DNA from: UBA2588 sp002339805 | GTDB taxonomy: Bacteria; Chloroflexota; Dehalococcoidia; Lucifugimonadales; UBA3495 | DNA: 64,000 nt | Direction of reading: 5' to 3' | Assembly: GCA_045562555.1 (NCBI GenBank) | Contig: JBJKVO010000016.1 | Coordinates: 124,001 to 188,000, forward strand | Part shown: positions 54,334 to 62,937 of the stretch, piece by piece | Layout: each line of letters begins with the position of its first letter | How positions within the stretch are numbered: the first letter of the stretch is position 1 | The notes under the pieces: model-generated | The model's input: only the letters and a program-made list of their open reading frames with translations | The model's database searches: none | What the model was told of the DNA's origin: nothing | Program-made: the position numbers and the translations under genes

Positions 54334-56493
54334 TTAAGACTGCTTGACTACTCTTCGCTCCCGATGAAGTATAGGTTCGGTGTATCCGGAAGGTTGGGTC
54401 AAACCATCAAACACCAACGCCTTAGCCGCATTAAAGGCGACGTTCGTCTCAGTGTTGCCAGCCATCGGAATATATGAAGGATCGCCGGCATTTTGCCTGT
54501 CCACGACTCCAGCCATATGCTCGAATACGTTATCAACTTGCTGCCTCGAACATATCCCATGATGCAACCAGTTGGCTATGTGCTGACTGGAGATTCTAAG
54601 GGTCGCCCTGTCCTCCATTAATCCAATGTCATTTATATCTGGCACTTTCGAACACCCAATCCCTTGATCTACCCATCTGACAACGTACCCTAGAATCCCT
54701 TGTGCGTTATTTTCTAATTCTGCAGTTATATCGTCTTCTGACCACTTTGGAGATAATTCGATAGGTACGTTTAGAATACTGTCGACTTTAGCCCTACCCC
54801 TGGATGCTAACTCCTTTTGCCTTTCGGTTACATCTATTTGATGGTAGTGCAGCGCGTGTATTGTGGCAGCGGTTGGAGAAGGAACCCAAGCCGTGTTTGC
54901 TCCTGCTTCTGGGTGACCGTGCTTTTGTTCGAACATTGCAGCCATCAGATCAGGCATCGCCCACATTCCTTTACCTATCTGGGCTTTCCCTGGCAATCCG
55001 CATTCAATACCTATGTCAACATTCCAGTTCTCATAGGCGCTGATCCATTCAGCCTGTCTCATGTCCCCTTTTCGCACCATAGGTCCAGCATTCATAGAAG
55101 TGTGGATTTCATCTCCTGTCCGATCCAAGAAACCAGTGTTAATGAAGGCTACCCTACTGCTAGCTTGCCTAATACATTCTTTTAGGTTCACCGTAGTCCT
55201 TCGTTCTTCATCCATGATTCCCATTTTCACAGTGTTGATAGCAAGCCCCAGTAACTTCTCTACTCGTGCAAAAGTATCATTTGCAAATTTCACTTCTTCG
55301 GGTCCGTGCATTTTCGGTTTCACTATATATATGGAACCAGCAGGCGAATTCGAACGATATTTCTTGAGGTCTATTGCCCCAATTGCTATGGTCGTAATCG
55401 CATCGATCAGCCCTTCTGGAACCTCATTTCCTCCTGAAGTCGTAATCAGATCAGTGGTCATTAGGTGCCCTACATTTCTTATCAACAAAAGAGAGCGTCC
55501 TCTCAAATTACCTGCAGACCCATCAGCCAAAATGATTTCCTGATCTTCATTTAATCTCCTGTCTATTTGTTCTCCGTTTTTATTGAAAGAAGTTGACAAA
55601 GAACCATCCATCAGACCCAACCAGTTTTTGTAGGCTTCAACTTTATCTGAGGCATCTACCGTGGCAACCGAATCCTCTAAATCGATGATCGTTGTAACAG
55701 CAGATTCCAACAAGATATCTGACATGCCGCAATTGTCTTGGCTGGCAACCACACTACTAGGGTCAAACATTAGTTGAATATGTAATTTATTGCGTTGCAA
55801 TATGATAGATGAAGGATTAGATGCATCTCCGGTCCATCCTACGAAAGCTTTAGGTTCGTTCAATTGGAGTGTTTGGCCCTTGCCATTAACGGCAACAAGT
55901 TCACCTTTTATTACCCCGAAAGACTGGATATCGGCATAGTGTCCTTGTTTAAGAGGTACTGAAGAATCCAGGATTTCTTTGCCCCGTTGTATGACTGCTG
56001 CACCTCTTATTTCGTTATAGCCAGGACCTTTTGTGCGTCCTTCTGTCTCGGGGATGATATCAGTGCCATATAATGCATCATACAAGCTACCCCATCTGGC
56101 ATTTGCGGCGTTGAGAGCATACCTAGCGTTGGTAATTGGAACAACCAATTGGGGACCTGCTATGTCGCTGATTTCTGAGTCCACGTCAGTCGTTGAAATC
56201 TGGAACTTTTCGCCTTCCTCAACGAGGTAACCGATATCTATAAGCATCTGTTTGTAAATTTCAGGGCTAAAGGACCCTGGGTTAGCTAAGTGCCATTGAT
56301 CAATTTTACTTTGCAGGTTTTCCCTTTGTAGCAGAAGCTCCTGGTTAACCGGGATTAAATCGTTTAATATATCAGACAGTCCAGTCCAGAAGATGTCTTT
56401 ATCTATGTCCAGTTCTGGAAGAATCTCTGCATTGATAAATGTATGATAAGATTCAGCGACTTGATATTCACCTATGTTTGTATACGACTCCAT
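54334..56493 (-). CDS. glcB: Malate synthase G
   Basis: A 719-residue malate synthase of the G type: a conserved RYALNAANARWGSLYDALYGTD (about 125-146), the active-site RNVGHLMT, IYIVKPKMHGPEE and the GLPGKAQIGKGMWAMPDLM loop. It condenses glyoxylate and acetyl-CoA to malate. Isocitrate lyase is not in the window, so glyoxylate may come from glycolate or purine breakdown, or from a lyase elsewhere. GAGGGAA lies just upstream of the ATG. Convergent with the ferredoxin gene. Confidence 0.95.
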   Translation of the reverse strand: MESYTNIGEYQVAESYHTFINAEILPELDIDKDIFWTGLSDILNDLIPVNQELLLQRENLQSKIDQWHLANPGSFSPEIYKQMLIDIGYLVEEGEKFQISTTDVDSEISDIAGPQLVVPITNARYALNAANARWGSLYDALYGTDIIPETEGRTKGPGYNEIRGAAVIQRGKEILDSSVPLKQGHYADIQSFGVIKGELVAVNGKGQTLQLNEPKAFVGWTGDASNPSSIILQRNKLHIQLMFDPSSVVASQDNCGMSDILLESAVTTIIDLEDSVATVDASDKVEAYKNWLGLMDGSLSTSFNKNGEQIDRRLNEDQEIILADGSAGNLRGRSLLLIRNVGHLMTTDLITTSGGNEVPEGLIDAITTIAIGAIDLKKYRSNSPAGSIYIVKPKMHGPEEVKFANDTFARVEKLLGLAINTVKMGIMDEERRTTVNLKECIRQASSRVAFINTGFLDRTGDEIHTSMNAGPMVRKGDMRQAEWISAYENWNVDIGIECGLPGKAQIGKGMWAMPDLMAAMFEQKHGHPEAGANTAWVPSPTAATIHALHYHQIDVTERQKELASRGRAKVDSILNVPIELSPKWSEDDITAELENNAQGILGYVVRWVDQGIGCSKVPDINDIGLMEDRATLRISSQHIANWLHHGICSRQQVDNVFEHMAGVVDRQNAGDPSYIPMAGNTETNVAFNAAKALVFDGLTQPSGYTEPILHRERRVVKQS

Positions 56494-56619
56494 ATTTCCC
56501 TCGTAGATATAATTTTCCCAATGGTCTCATTCTACAAAACATTCTTCAGTTTGAAAACTTTGGGTATTTTGTGATATTAATCTAGTCACACATTGAATTC
56601 TACGAGTGAAGGAATATAT

Positions 56620-56913
56620 TTGAATACAGCTATCAAATTTAATACAACCACAGTATTTTCGATAGAAACCCTCACTCAGAAAGTTTCACAAGTTGATCCA
56701 ATGCTTCACCCTGTGGGTATCACCCCTAAGCCAATTGTTGAGCCTTGTCACTTTGATTATGTAACCAAATACCCCTCGCAGGCGAATGGTATTTGGGGTT
56801 CAATTTCAGCAGCACTATTAGTGCTCTCGTTTTCTGCTATTCTAATCTCAATAAGCCTGATACTTTTATACCTGTTGTTATTTCAGTTAGGCTTGGTTCG
56901 AATCGTTTCATAG
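56620..56913 (+). CDS. Small hypothetical protein with one C-terminal membrane helix
   Basis: A 97-residue frame starting at TTG (56620), 4 bases after GAAGGAA; a TTG 27 bases earlier has no ribosome site. The N-terminal part is polar; residues about 60-90 are a strongly hydrophobic stretch (SAALLVLSFSAILISISLILLYL). No family recognised. It lies 60 bases upstream of the O-antigen-ligase-like gene. The start and even the coding status are uncertain. Confidence 0.45.
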   Translation: MNTAIKFNTTTVFSIETLTQKVSQVDPMLHPVGITPKPIVEPCHFDYVTKYPSQANGIWGSISAALLVLSFSAILISISLILLYLLLFQLGLVRIVS

Positions 56914-56973
56914 TCTTGAAAAAATGGGCCACATAATGTTGTTACCGTAGAACTCGTACCCTAGAATATACTG

Positions 56974-59484
56974 ATGGACCGATACAAATACTACTTAAAC
57001 ATCGGATTAGAATTTAGTTGGCTCACTGTCGCGTTATTTCTTCCATTATTACTAACTACAGAATCAAGCTTTATTTCTCAAGACCTTTACTCCCGCTTTG
57101 AAGTTCCTAAAACGATTTTTCTGAAAGTATTTGCGGCAATAGTACTGATTCTTTGGATGCTTAAAGAGTCTACTAGTTCATCCGGCGCCATCTATTCAAT
57201 ATTTACAAGTACAGTCCGTTTGCGAGCGATAAAAATGGACTCCGCTTTCTTTATAGTTACGGCCATCATTCTGCTAGTCTTCTCGACATTTATAGCCACT
57301 ATACTGTCAGCCAGCCCAACCACAAGCATGTGGGGGCATCAGCCAGGGAATGACCCTTTTTCGATGTACTCCCTGATTTGTTATACCATCCTTTTTGGTG
57401 CGCTAGCCAGGAATGTCCAAACCCCCGCCCAAATCGACCGGATATTGATCGTATTTGTATTTTCAGCAACTCTAGTCGCTGTATATGGCATCTTTGAGTA
57501 TTTTGGAATGGACCTTGTTACTACCAATGAGGCAGCCAATTTCAGTAGGATTTCAAGCACCCTTGGGAATCCGCTCGTCGCTGGGTCTTTCTTTGTCATT
57601 TCTGCAGGAATAACGCTCACTTCTCTGTTCCATACCTTGCATCCTGGCATAAATAAATCTGGTTGGCGAAGATTCAGAGTTGGCTTATGTAGCTTTTCGT
57701 TTATATGCCAATTCACCGCCCTTTCATTTACAGGGAGCACAGGACCATTGGTCTCCTTTGTTTTCCTGATTGTGTTGTTTGCAATCGGGACATTTTTCCT
57801 GGACGCATCCAAGCATGCCATCAAAAACCTCATTGTGCTCGCCTCCGTTCTGCTTATTGGATCCGCCACAATTTTCATGTCGGATTTGACGAAACCAGAC
57901 AACATCGATCAAGTTGACTCCTCTCAACTTGATGCTCAGGCAAACGATGAAAAAAATCTACGCCAAGAAAGCCAGGACATTTTACAGGTATTTATAAGTA
58001 ACACCGTATCGGACTCCCTTCAACAGGGCCCAATCGCGACAGAGTTGGGTATCCATAGCTTAGAAAATCCGCAAGCATCCCCAACTCCTGCCTCTGGAGC
58101 ATCAACAGACCCAACATTGAACACAAATCCTGCCGTTATCTCGGAAGGGGGCATAAAAGGCCGGATTTACACTTGGTCTAATACTGCAAAAGCATCCCTT
58201 CAGAGAAATTCACTGGAACAAGGACGAGACTACGGAAAGGTAACTCGGTTTATAGCGGGGTATGGCCCGGAATTAATGGAGTTTGCATTCCTTCAAACGG
58301 CTCTGCCTTATGGCCCCCTAATCCTCCCAGCCACTCCTGACCAAGCTCACAATATATTCCTACACTATTTAATCGAACAAGGTCTCTTAGGGTTGCTTAG
58401 TTCTGTCTTTGTGTTCGCCTCTCCTCTTTTAATCATTTGGGTTGCGATCAGATCAACCGACAAACATGGTCAAACTAAAATATGGGTAATTGTAGGGGGT
58501 AGTGTTACCCTCTTGGCATATGGATTGGAGCAACAAGCAGGAATTACTAAAGTCACTGGATATACAATATATTTCATGTTGCTAGGCATAGTGTATGCAT
58601 CAATCAGGCAACAACAAGCTCCCCATGAAACAAAAGGCGCTGTTGAACAAATACTCAACGTCAAAATAAACCTGAAAATGATTATTCCGCTGTTCACAGG
58701 TTCTTTAATAGTTTTAATGGTTAGTATCATTACTGTGACGCAAAACCTCAACTACTTAAGAGCTGGTTTCATAGCCGCAGATGGAGTGCAATCTTTTAAC
58801 CAGGGTGATGTAGTAACAGGGTACAATTCATTCGATAAAGCAATCAAATTATCGCCACGAATCCCTGTGTACTTCCATTACCAGAATGCCGCTTTGAAAC
58901 AAATGGCTGACCGATCTGATTCCCTTATGACCGTTCTTCCACCTAGGTGTGGAATCTTCAGAGAGCCGGAAAAAATAACAGAGTGTATTTATAGTGAAAT
59001 CTACATAAATGCGAAACAGGCTTATCTAAACAATGGGTATAATTGGAATACAACGTTTGAAGCGGCCCAAAGTGCCTTTGACATAAAACAAGACGAGGAA
59101 GCCGTCGGACTTTATAAAATAATGCTAAATCAGGCTCCCAATTCATATCCATTAAAAAATCATGTAGGATATATCCATTATCTGTTATCGAATTATGACG
59201 AAGCCCAGAACATGTTCGCTGAATCATTAAAGTTGACTAGTGTCAATGAACCTGAGGCAAGAACAGCTATGATGTACAAAGGTCTGATACAGGCTAAGCA
59301 AGGCGAGATCAGCGACGCTTACGACACGTTACTAATAGCCTTAGAACTCTATTTGGAAGCAAGAACTTTGCAATATGGATATGCTACAGACCCGCAAGAG
59401 AACAAAGACATACTGTCAATTTCAATGGAACTGATCAATCTGGCTGAAATCTTAGGCAAAGAACCTCCAGTCAGGGTCGAATAA
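56974..59484 (+). CDS. O-antigen ligase/Wzy_C-like membrane protein with TPR C-terminus
   Basis: An 836-residue protein. The N-terminal two thirds have many membrane helices (about 10-590), including the large periplasmic loop between 310 and 450 with an AGYGPELMEF segment and HNIFLHYLIEQGLLGLL, the Wzy_C/O-antigen-ligase pattern. The C-terminal part (about 620-830) is made of TPR-like helices (AVGLYKIMLNQAPNSYPLKNH, YDEAQNMFAESLKL). It probably joins or polymerises surface glycans. No polysaccharide cluster surrounds it. Confidence 0.85.
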   Translation: MDRYKYYLNIGLEFSWLTVALFLPLLLTTESSFISQDLYSRFEVPKTIFLKVFAAIVLILWMLKESTSSSGAIYSIFTSTVRLRAIKMDSAFFIVTAIILLVFSTFIATILSASPTTSMWGHQPGNDPFSMYSLICYTILFGALARNVQTPAQIDRILIVFVFSATLVAVYGIFEYFGMDLVTTNEAANFSRISSTLGNPLVAGSFFVISAGITLTSLFHTLHPGINKSGWRRFRVGLCSFSFICQFTALSFTGSTGPLVSFVFLIVLFAIGTFFLDASKHAIKNLIVLASVLLIGSATIFMSDLTKPDNIDQVDSSQLDAQANDEKNLRQESQDILQVFISNTVSDSLQQGPIATELGIHSLENPQASPTPASGASTDPTLNTNPAVISEGGIKGRIYTWSNTAKASLQRNSLEQGRDYGKVTRFIAGYGPELMEFAFLQTALPYGPLILPATPDQAHNIFLHYLIEQGLLGLLSSVFVFASPLLIIWVAIRSTDKHGQTKIWVIVGGSVTLLAYGLEQQAGITKVTGYTIYFMLLGIVYASIRQQQAPHETKGAVEQILNVKINLKMIIPLFTGSLIVLMVSIITVTQNLNYLRAGFIAADGVQSFNQGDVVTGYNSFDKAIKLSPRIPVYFHYQNAALKQMADRSDSLMTVLPPRCGIFREPEKITECIYSEIYINAKQAYLNNGYNWNTTFEAAQSAFDIKQDEEAVGLYKIMLNQAPNSYPLKNHVGYIHYLLSNYDEAQNMFAESLKLTSVNEPEARTAMMYKGLIQAKQGEISDAYDTLLIALELYLEARTLQYGYATDPQENKDILSISMELINLAEILGKEPPVRVE

Positions 59485-59509
59485 ATCTAATCTGAAAGGA
59501 GACCAGAGA

Positions 59510-59692
59510 ATGCTTACACACGACGACATCCGATCATTGGCCAAAGCATCTGATTTAAATATCAGAGATGAAGACATCGAGGACCTGAGTAAAGGACTAA
59601 ATGCACTGATACAGGCATTACAAGAACTGCCAGTGGAGCACCTCCATGCAGTAGAACCTTTATCCACGACTGCAGGAGTTCAACATGAATAA
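59510..59692 (+). CDS. gatC: GatC/AtzG-like small amidase partner subunit
   Basis: A 60-residue protein with the start of a GatC-like fold (LTHDDIRSLAKASDLNIRDED) and a PVEHLHAVEPLSTT end resembling the GatC tail that contacts the amidase. It is shorter than standard GatC (about 95). AAAGGAG precedes the ATG, and the amidase gene starts 8 bases before this stop. It is either a reduced GatC or an AtzG-type accessory subunit. Confidence 0.65.
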   Translation: MLTHDDIRSLAKASDLNIRDEDIEDLSKGLNALIQALQELPVEHLHAVEPLSTTAGVQHE

Positions 59693-61135
59693 CAATCTTC
59701 CATTACATAAACAATCGCTCACTCAGGCAGCAAAATCTATTGCTGAAATGACTATTACATCAACAGACCTCATCGAAGACTACCTCAGCAATATCGCACA
59801 TCTGAATCCAAAGCTAAACGCATACATTACCGTATTAGACGAAGAAGCTCGTACACAGGCTCACAGAGCAGACCAAAATGTACGCAACAATGATGCCCTA
59901 GGTCCCCTCCATGGCGTGCCGATCGCAATCAAAGACCAAGTCCACACAAAGGAGTGCTTACTTCCAGTGCGTCCCAAATTCGCTCTGCTTTTGTTCCTGA
60001 GGAAGATGCGACTGTAGTATCAAAATTGAAAGCTGCCGGAGCGATAATTATAGGTAAATTAAATATGACTGAGTTCGCTATGGGAGATCCCATAACTTCG
60101 CATTATGGCCTGACTCACAACCCTTGGGGTGTAGGCAGAGATCCAGGTACGTCTAGCACTGGCGCAGGGTCCGCTACAGCTTCTTTTATGACCGCAGCTT
60201 CAATCGGTGAAGACACTGGAGGGTCCATACGCGGACCGGCAGCAAACTGTGGTTTGGTAGGAATACGGCCCTCATGGGGATTGGTGAGCAGATTCGGCCT
60301 GGACGGAGCGTCTTGGTCTCTAGACACATTGGGGCCGCTGGCCCGGTCAGTAGAAGATACCGCTAGGGTGCTGGCTGTGATTGCAGGACACGATCCGAAA
60401 GACCCATCAACTGCAAAAACACCAGTTCCAGATTACGGAAACCAACTGAATGGCGACATAAAGGGCCTTAGGGTCGCGATCCTGCATGAATTTATAGATG
60501 GGCCGTTCGCTAAACTTCATCCTGCTGTACGAGCATCAATAGAACAAGCAATTGTTACTTTTACTAAGTTAGGAGCCAACGTAAGTACAGTTTCTATACC
60601 TAATACAAACTTTGCTGGCACCGCTAGCCGTACCATCAGTTTTGTGGAAAGGGTTAGCCTACACCCAGAATGGATCCGGGAACAGCCACAAAACTTTCAC
60701 CCAAACACTCGTACCGCTTTTTTAACAGGGGAATTGATATCTGCTCAAGGCTATTACAAGGCTCAAAAGATGCGTGACAAAATAAGAGAAGATGTCTTCA
60801 AGGTTCTAGAAACTTATGATGTTATTGTGATGCCCACCGATGAGACTCCTGCTGGGGTAATGAGTTCCGATATTGGATTCCAAACGATTGAGGTCGCAAA
60901 AGAATCATTAAGAAAGAGCATGTACCGCGGCTTATTTAGTCTTGTAAGCGGCCCCGCGTTATCTGTTCCAGCGGGGTTTGCCAACGAAGACGGAGTGTCT
61001 CTGCCCGTTGGCCTTCAGATTGCTTCAGCTCCGTTCAACGAAAGCGTGGTGTTCAACTGCGCTTACGCGTTTGAGCAAGCGACAGAGTGGCATAAGACCA
61101 CGCCCTCGTTACAGGATTTCGCAACTAATGATTAG
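59685..61135 (+). pseudogene. Amidase-signature enzyme (GatA/AtzE-like), frameshifted near residue 90
   Basis: The first frame reads from the ATG at 59685 to IAIKDQVHTKE, and the second, open from about 59950, continues VLTSSASQIRSAFVPEED to 61135. Adding one G at the GG at 59951-59952 restores one protein. The amidase signature is intact: catalytic lysine in IAIKDQ, GTSSTGAGS with the Ser residues, and GEDTGGSIRGPAANCG. The loop DGASWSLDTLGP differs from standard GatA, so a general amidase paired with the small GatC-like subunit is likely. GatB is not nearby. Real inactivation and sequence error are both possible. Confidence 0.8.
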
Positions 61136-61141
61136 TTTGGG

Positions 61142-62800
61142 TTATTTGTCTAATAACCCCTCTTGAGGAACTCGCCATGGAGCAGACCCTTCATATGGGA
61201 ACGGTAATTCATTGGTGTCATACATAGTGACATCAATAATTGCGGGTCTTCCCGATGCTAAAGCTCGCTCCACTGCGTCGCCTACTTTTGTTGGGTCGTC
61301 AACTTTGATGCCTAAAGCACCGAAAGATTCAGCCATTTTAACGAAATCAGGGTTTACGAAGTCCGTTTCGTAATCACCTGACCAGTCATGCTCTAGATCC
61401 CGTCTCACATTACCGTAATGGCCGTCATTGAATACAACGGCAACTACATTGATTCCATATTTCACGGCAGTTGAAAGCTCTTGTACGTTGTACATAAAAC
61501 CTCCATCGCCGCATACTGCCACAACTGCGGTGTCTGGTTTAGCAACTTTGGCCCCCAAAGCTGTCGCATATGCAAATCCTAAGTTTCCAGAATAACCCGA
61601 ATCGATGTAAGTTCTAGACTCATAGGTTTTCCAAAAAGCTTTGGAATAATATCCCATTTGTGTCATGTCAAACACCATAGTTCCATCCGTTGGAACTCCT
61701 TCTCGAAGAGAATTCAAAATGGAGTTTTGAGGTTCCAGGCTTTCCGCTCCCGAATCCAAAATCTCTCGAATTTTAGAAACTTTATCCGAAGGAGATTGGT
61801 TCCCCGTCCCTCCGCGGCTTTCTATTTCGCTTATCAACTTGGCCAGCGTTGCCTTGGCATCACCAACTACAGGGAGAACATTTTTATGATGCTTACCTAT
61901 TTCTGCTTCATCAACATCGATCTGGACTAGCTTAGCAGATTGTCCTGATGGATTTCTAAGTGCAAATCGCGTACCCACTGCAATCACTACATCAGCAGCC
62001 TCCATCAAATCTTTGAGCTCTCCACTTCCTCTTAATCCAGCACCAAGGCTATGTGGGTGAGAATCGGATATCACTCCCTTTGATGAAGCGCTAGTGATAA
62101 CAGGAATGTTAGTTTTTTCAGTAAATAACTGAAGCTCCGCTTCAGCCTCTGATCGTATCACGCCAGTTCCCGCATAGATGATAGGGTTTTTTGCTCCAAT
62201 GATTAATTCGGCAGCCTCCGATATCGAAGACTCAGAAGCAGGAATTCGGATTAAAGGGGTTCCTTCTCCAATTTCAACGTCGTCTTTCTCCACTAAGGTT
62301 TCAGGGGGCATCTCTATGTGAGTTGGCCTAGGGTGCCCATTTTTCATCGCGTCAAAGGCCTCACTAATAGCACCAGGAATTTCGTTGGGCCTTAATACTC
62401 TTTTACTGTATTTTGTTACCGGCCTTACTATATCGAGTTGCTCGTTAACCTCATGTAATCCCCCTAGATCCAAGCCAATAGTTGCTCTGGGTATTTGACC
62501 AGCAATCATAAGAACAGGTGAGTGTGTAGAAAAAGCTGTGGACATTCCTGCCGCTGCGTTGTACAAACCAGGACCTGGTACCACCGTGGCAACTCCCACT
62601 TTTCCACTTGCCCTAGCATATCCATCTGCCATGTATGTAGTCGCTTGCTCGTGTCGAGGGACGATCATTTTTATTTCGGGATGTTCCCTTAATGCCGAGA
62701 CTAGACCATACATTTGGACTCCTGGAAGCCCGAATATAACTTCCACTCCCTCTCTTATTAAAGACTGAACAATAACTTCTCCACCTGATAACTTTGCCAT
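61142..62800 (-). CDS. Thiamine-diphosphate-dependent enzyme, acetolactate-synthase-like (paralog 3)
   Basis: A 552-residue ThDP protein from the ATG at 62800, which has AAGGAAA 7 bases upstream; the longer frame to 62833 does not. The Pyr domain has PRHEQATTYMADGYAR with the conserved Glu (about 48-52), the middle domain spans 185-330, and the PP domain has GDGGFMYNVQELSTA...NDGHYG (metal motif about 427-457). The substrate is unknown; the overall shape fits acetolactate synthase or a related carboligase. It diverges from the selenoprotein gene. Confidence 0.9.
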   Translation of the reverse strand: MAKLSGGEVIVQSLIREGVEVIFGLPGVQMYGLVSALREHPEIKMIVPRHEQATTYMADGYARASGKVGVATVVPGPGLYNAAAGMSTAFSTHSPVLMIAGQIPRATIGLDLGGLHEVNEQLDIVRPVTKYSKRVLRPNEIPGAISEAFDAMKNGHPRPTHIEMPPETLVEKDDVEIGEGTPLIRIPASESSISEAAELIIGAKNPIIYAGTGVIRSEAEAELQLFTEKTNIPVITSASSKGVISDSHPHSLGAGLRGSGELKDLMEAADVVIAVGTRFALRNPSGQSAKLVQIDVDEAEIGKHHKNVLPVVGDAKATLAKLISEIESRGGTGNQSPSDKVSKIREILDSGAESLEPQNSILNSLREGVPTDGTMVFDMTQMGYYSKAFWKTYESRTYIDSGYSGNLGFAYATALGAKVAKPDTAVVAVCGDGGFMYNVQELSTAVKYGINVVAVVFNDGHYGNVRRDLEHDWSGDYETDFVNPDFVKMAESFGALGIKVDDPTKVGDAVERALASGRPAIIDVTMYDTNELPFPYEGSAPWRVPQEGLLDK

Positions 62801-62876
62801 AATATTTTCCTTAACAGTTTTCTTGTGGCACAATATTCCTTGCGCCCGCTAACACTATACCGACTCGCAGGTATTT

Positions 62877-62906
62877 TTGCACGTATAGAGTGTTACAGCA
62901 TATACT
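62877..62906 (+). promoter_or_regulatory. Promoter of the UGSC-family gene
   Basis: TTGCAC (62877-62882) and TATACT (62901-62906) with 18-bp spacing, followed by GGAGG (62924-62928) 9 bases before the ATG at 62938. Confidence 0.45.
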
Positions 62907-62937
62907 AGCCACTTAAGTATTTTGGAGGAATTCGAAC

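Noticed and set aside
54300..54334. AT-rich hairpin between the ferredoxin and malate synthase genes as terminator
   Set aside because: The stem is seven A/T-rich pairs with a 21-nt loop and no clear U-run after it. It may be part of a bidirectional end but is too weak to call.
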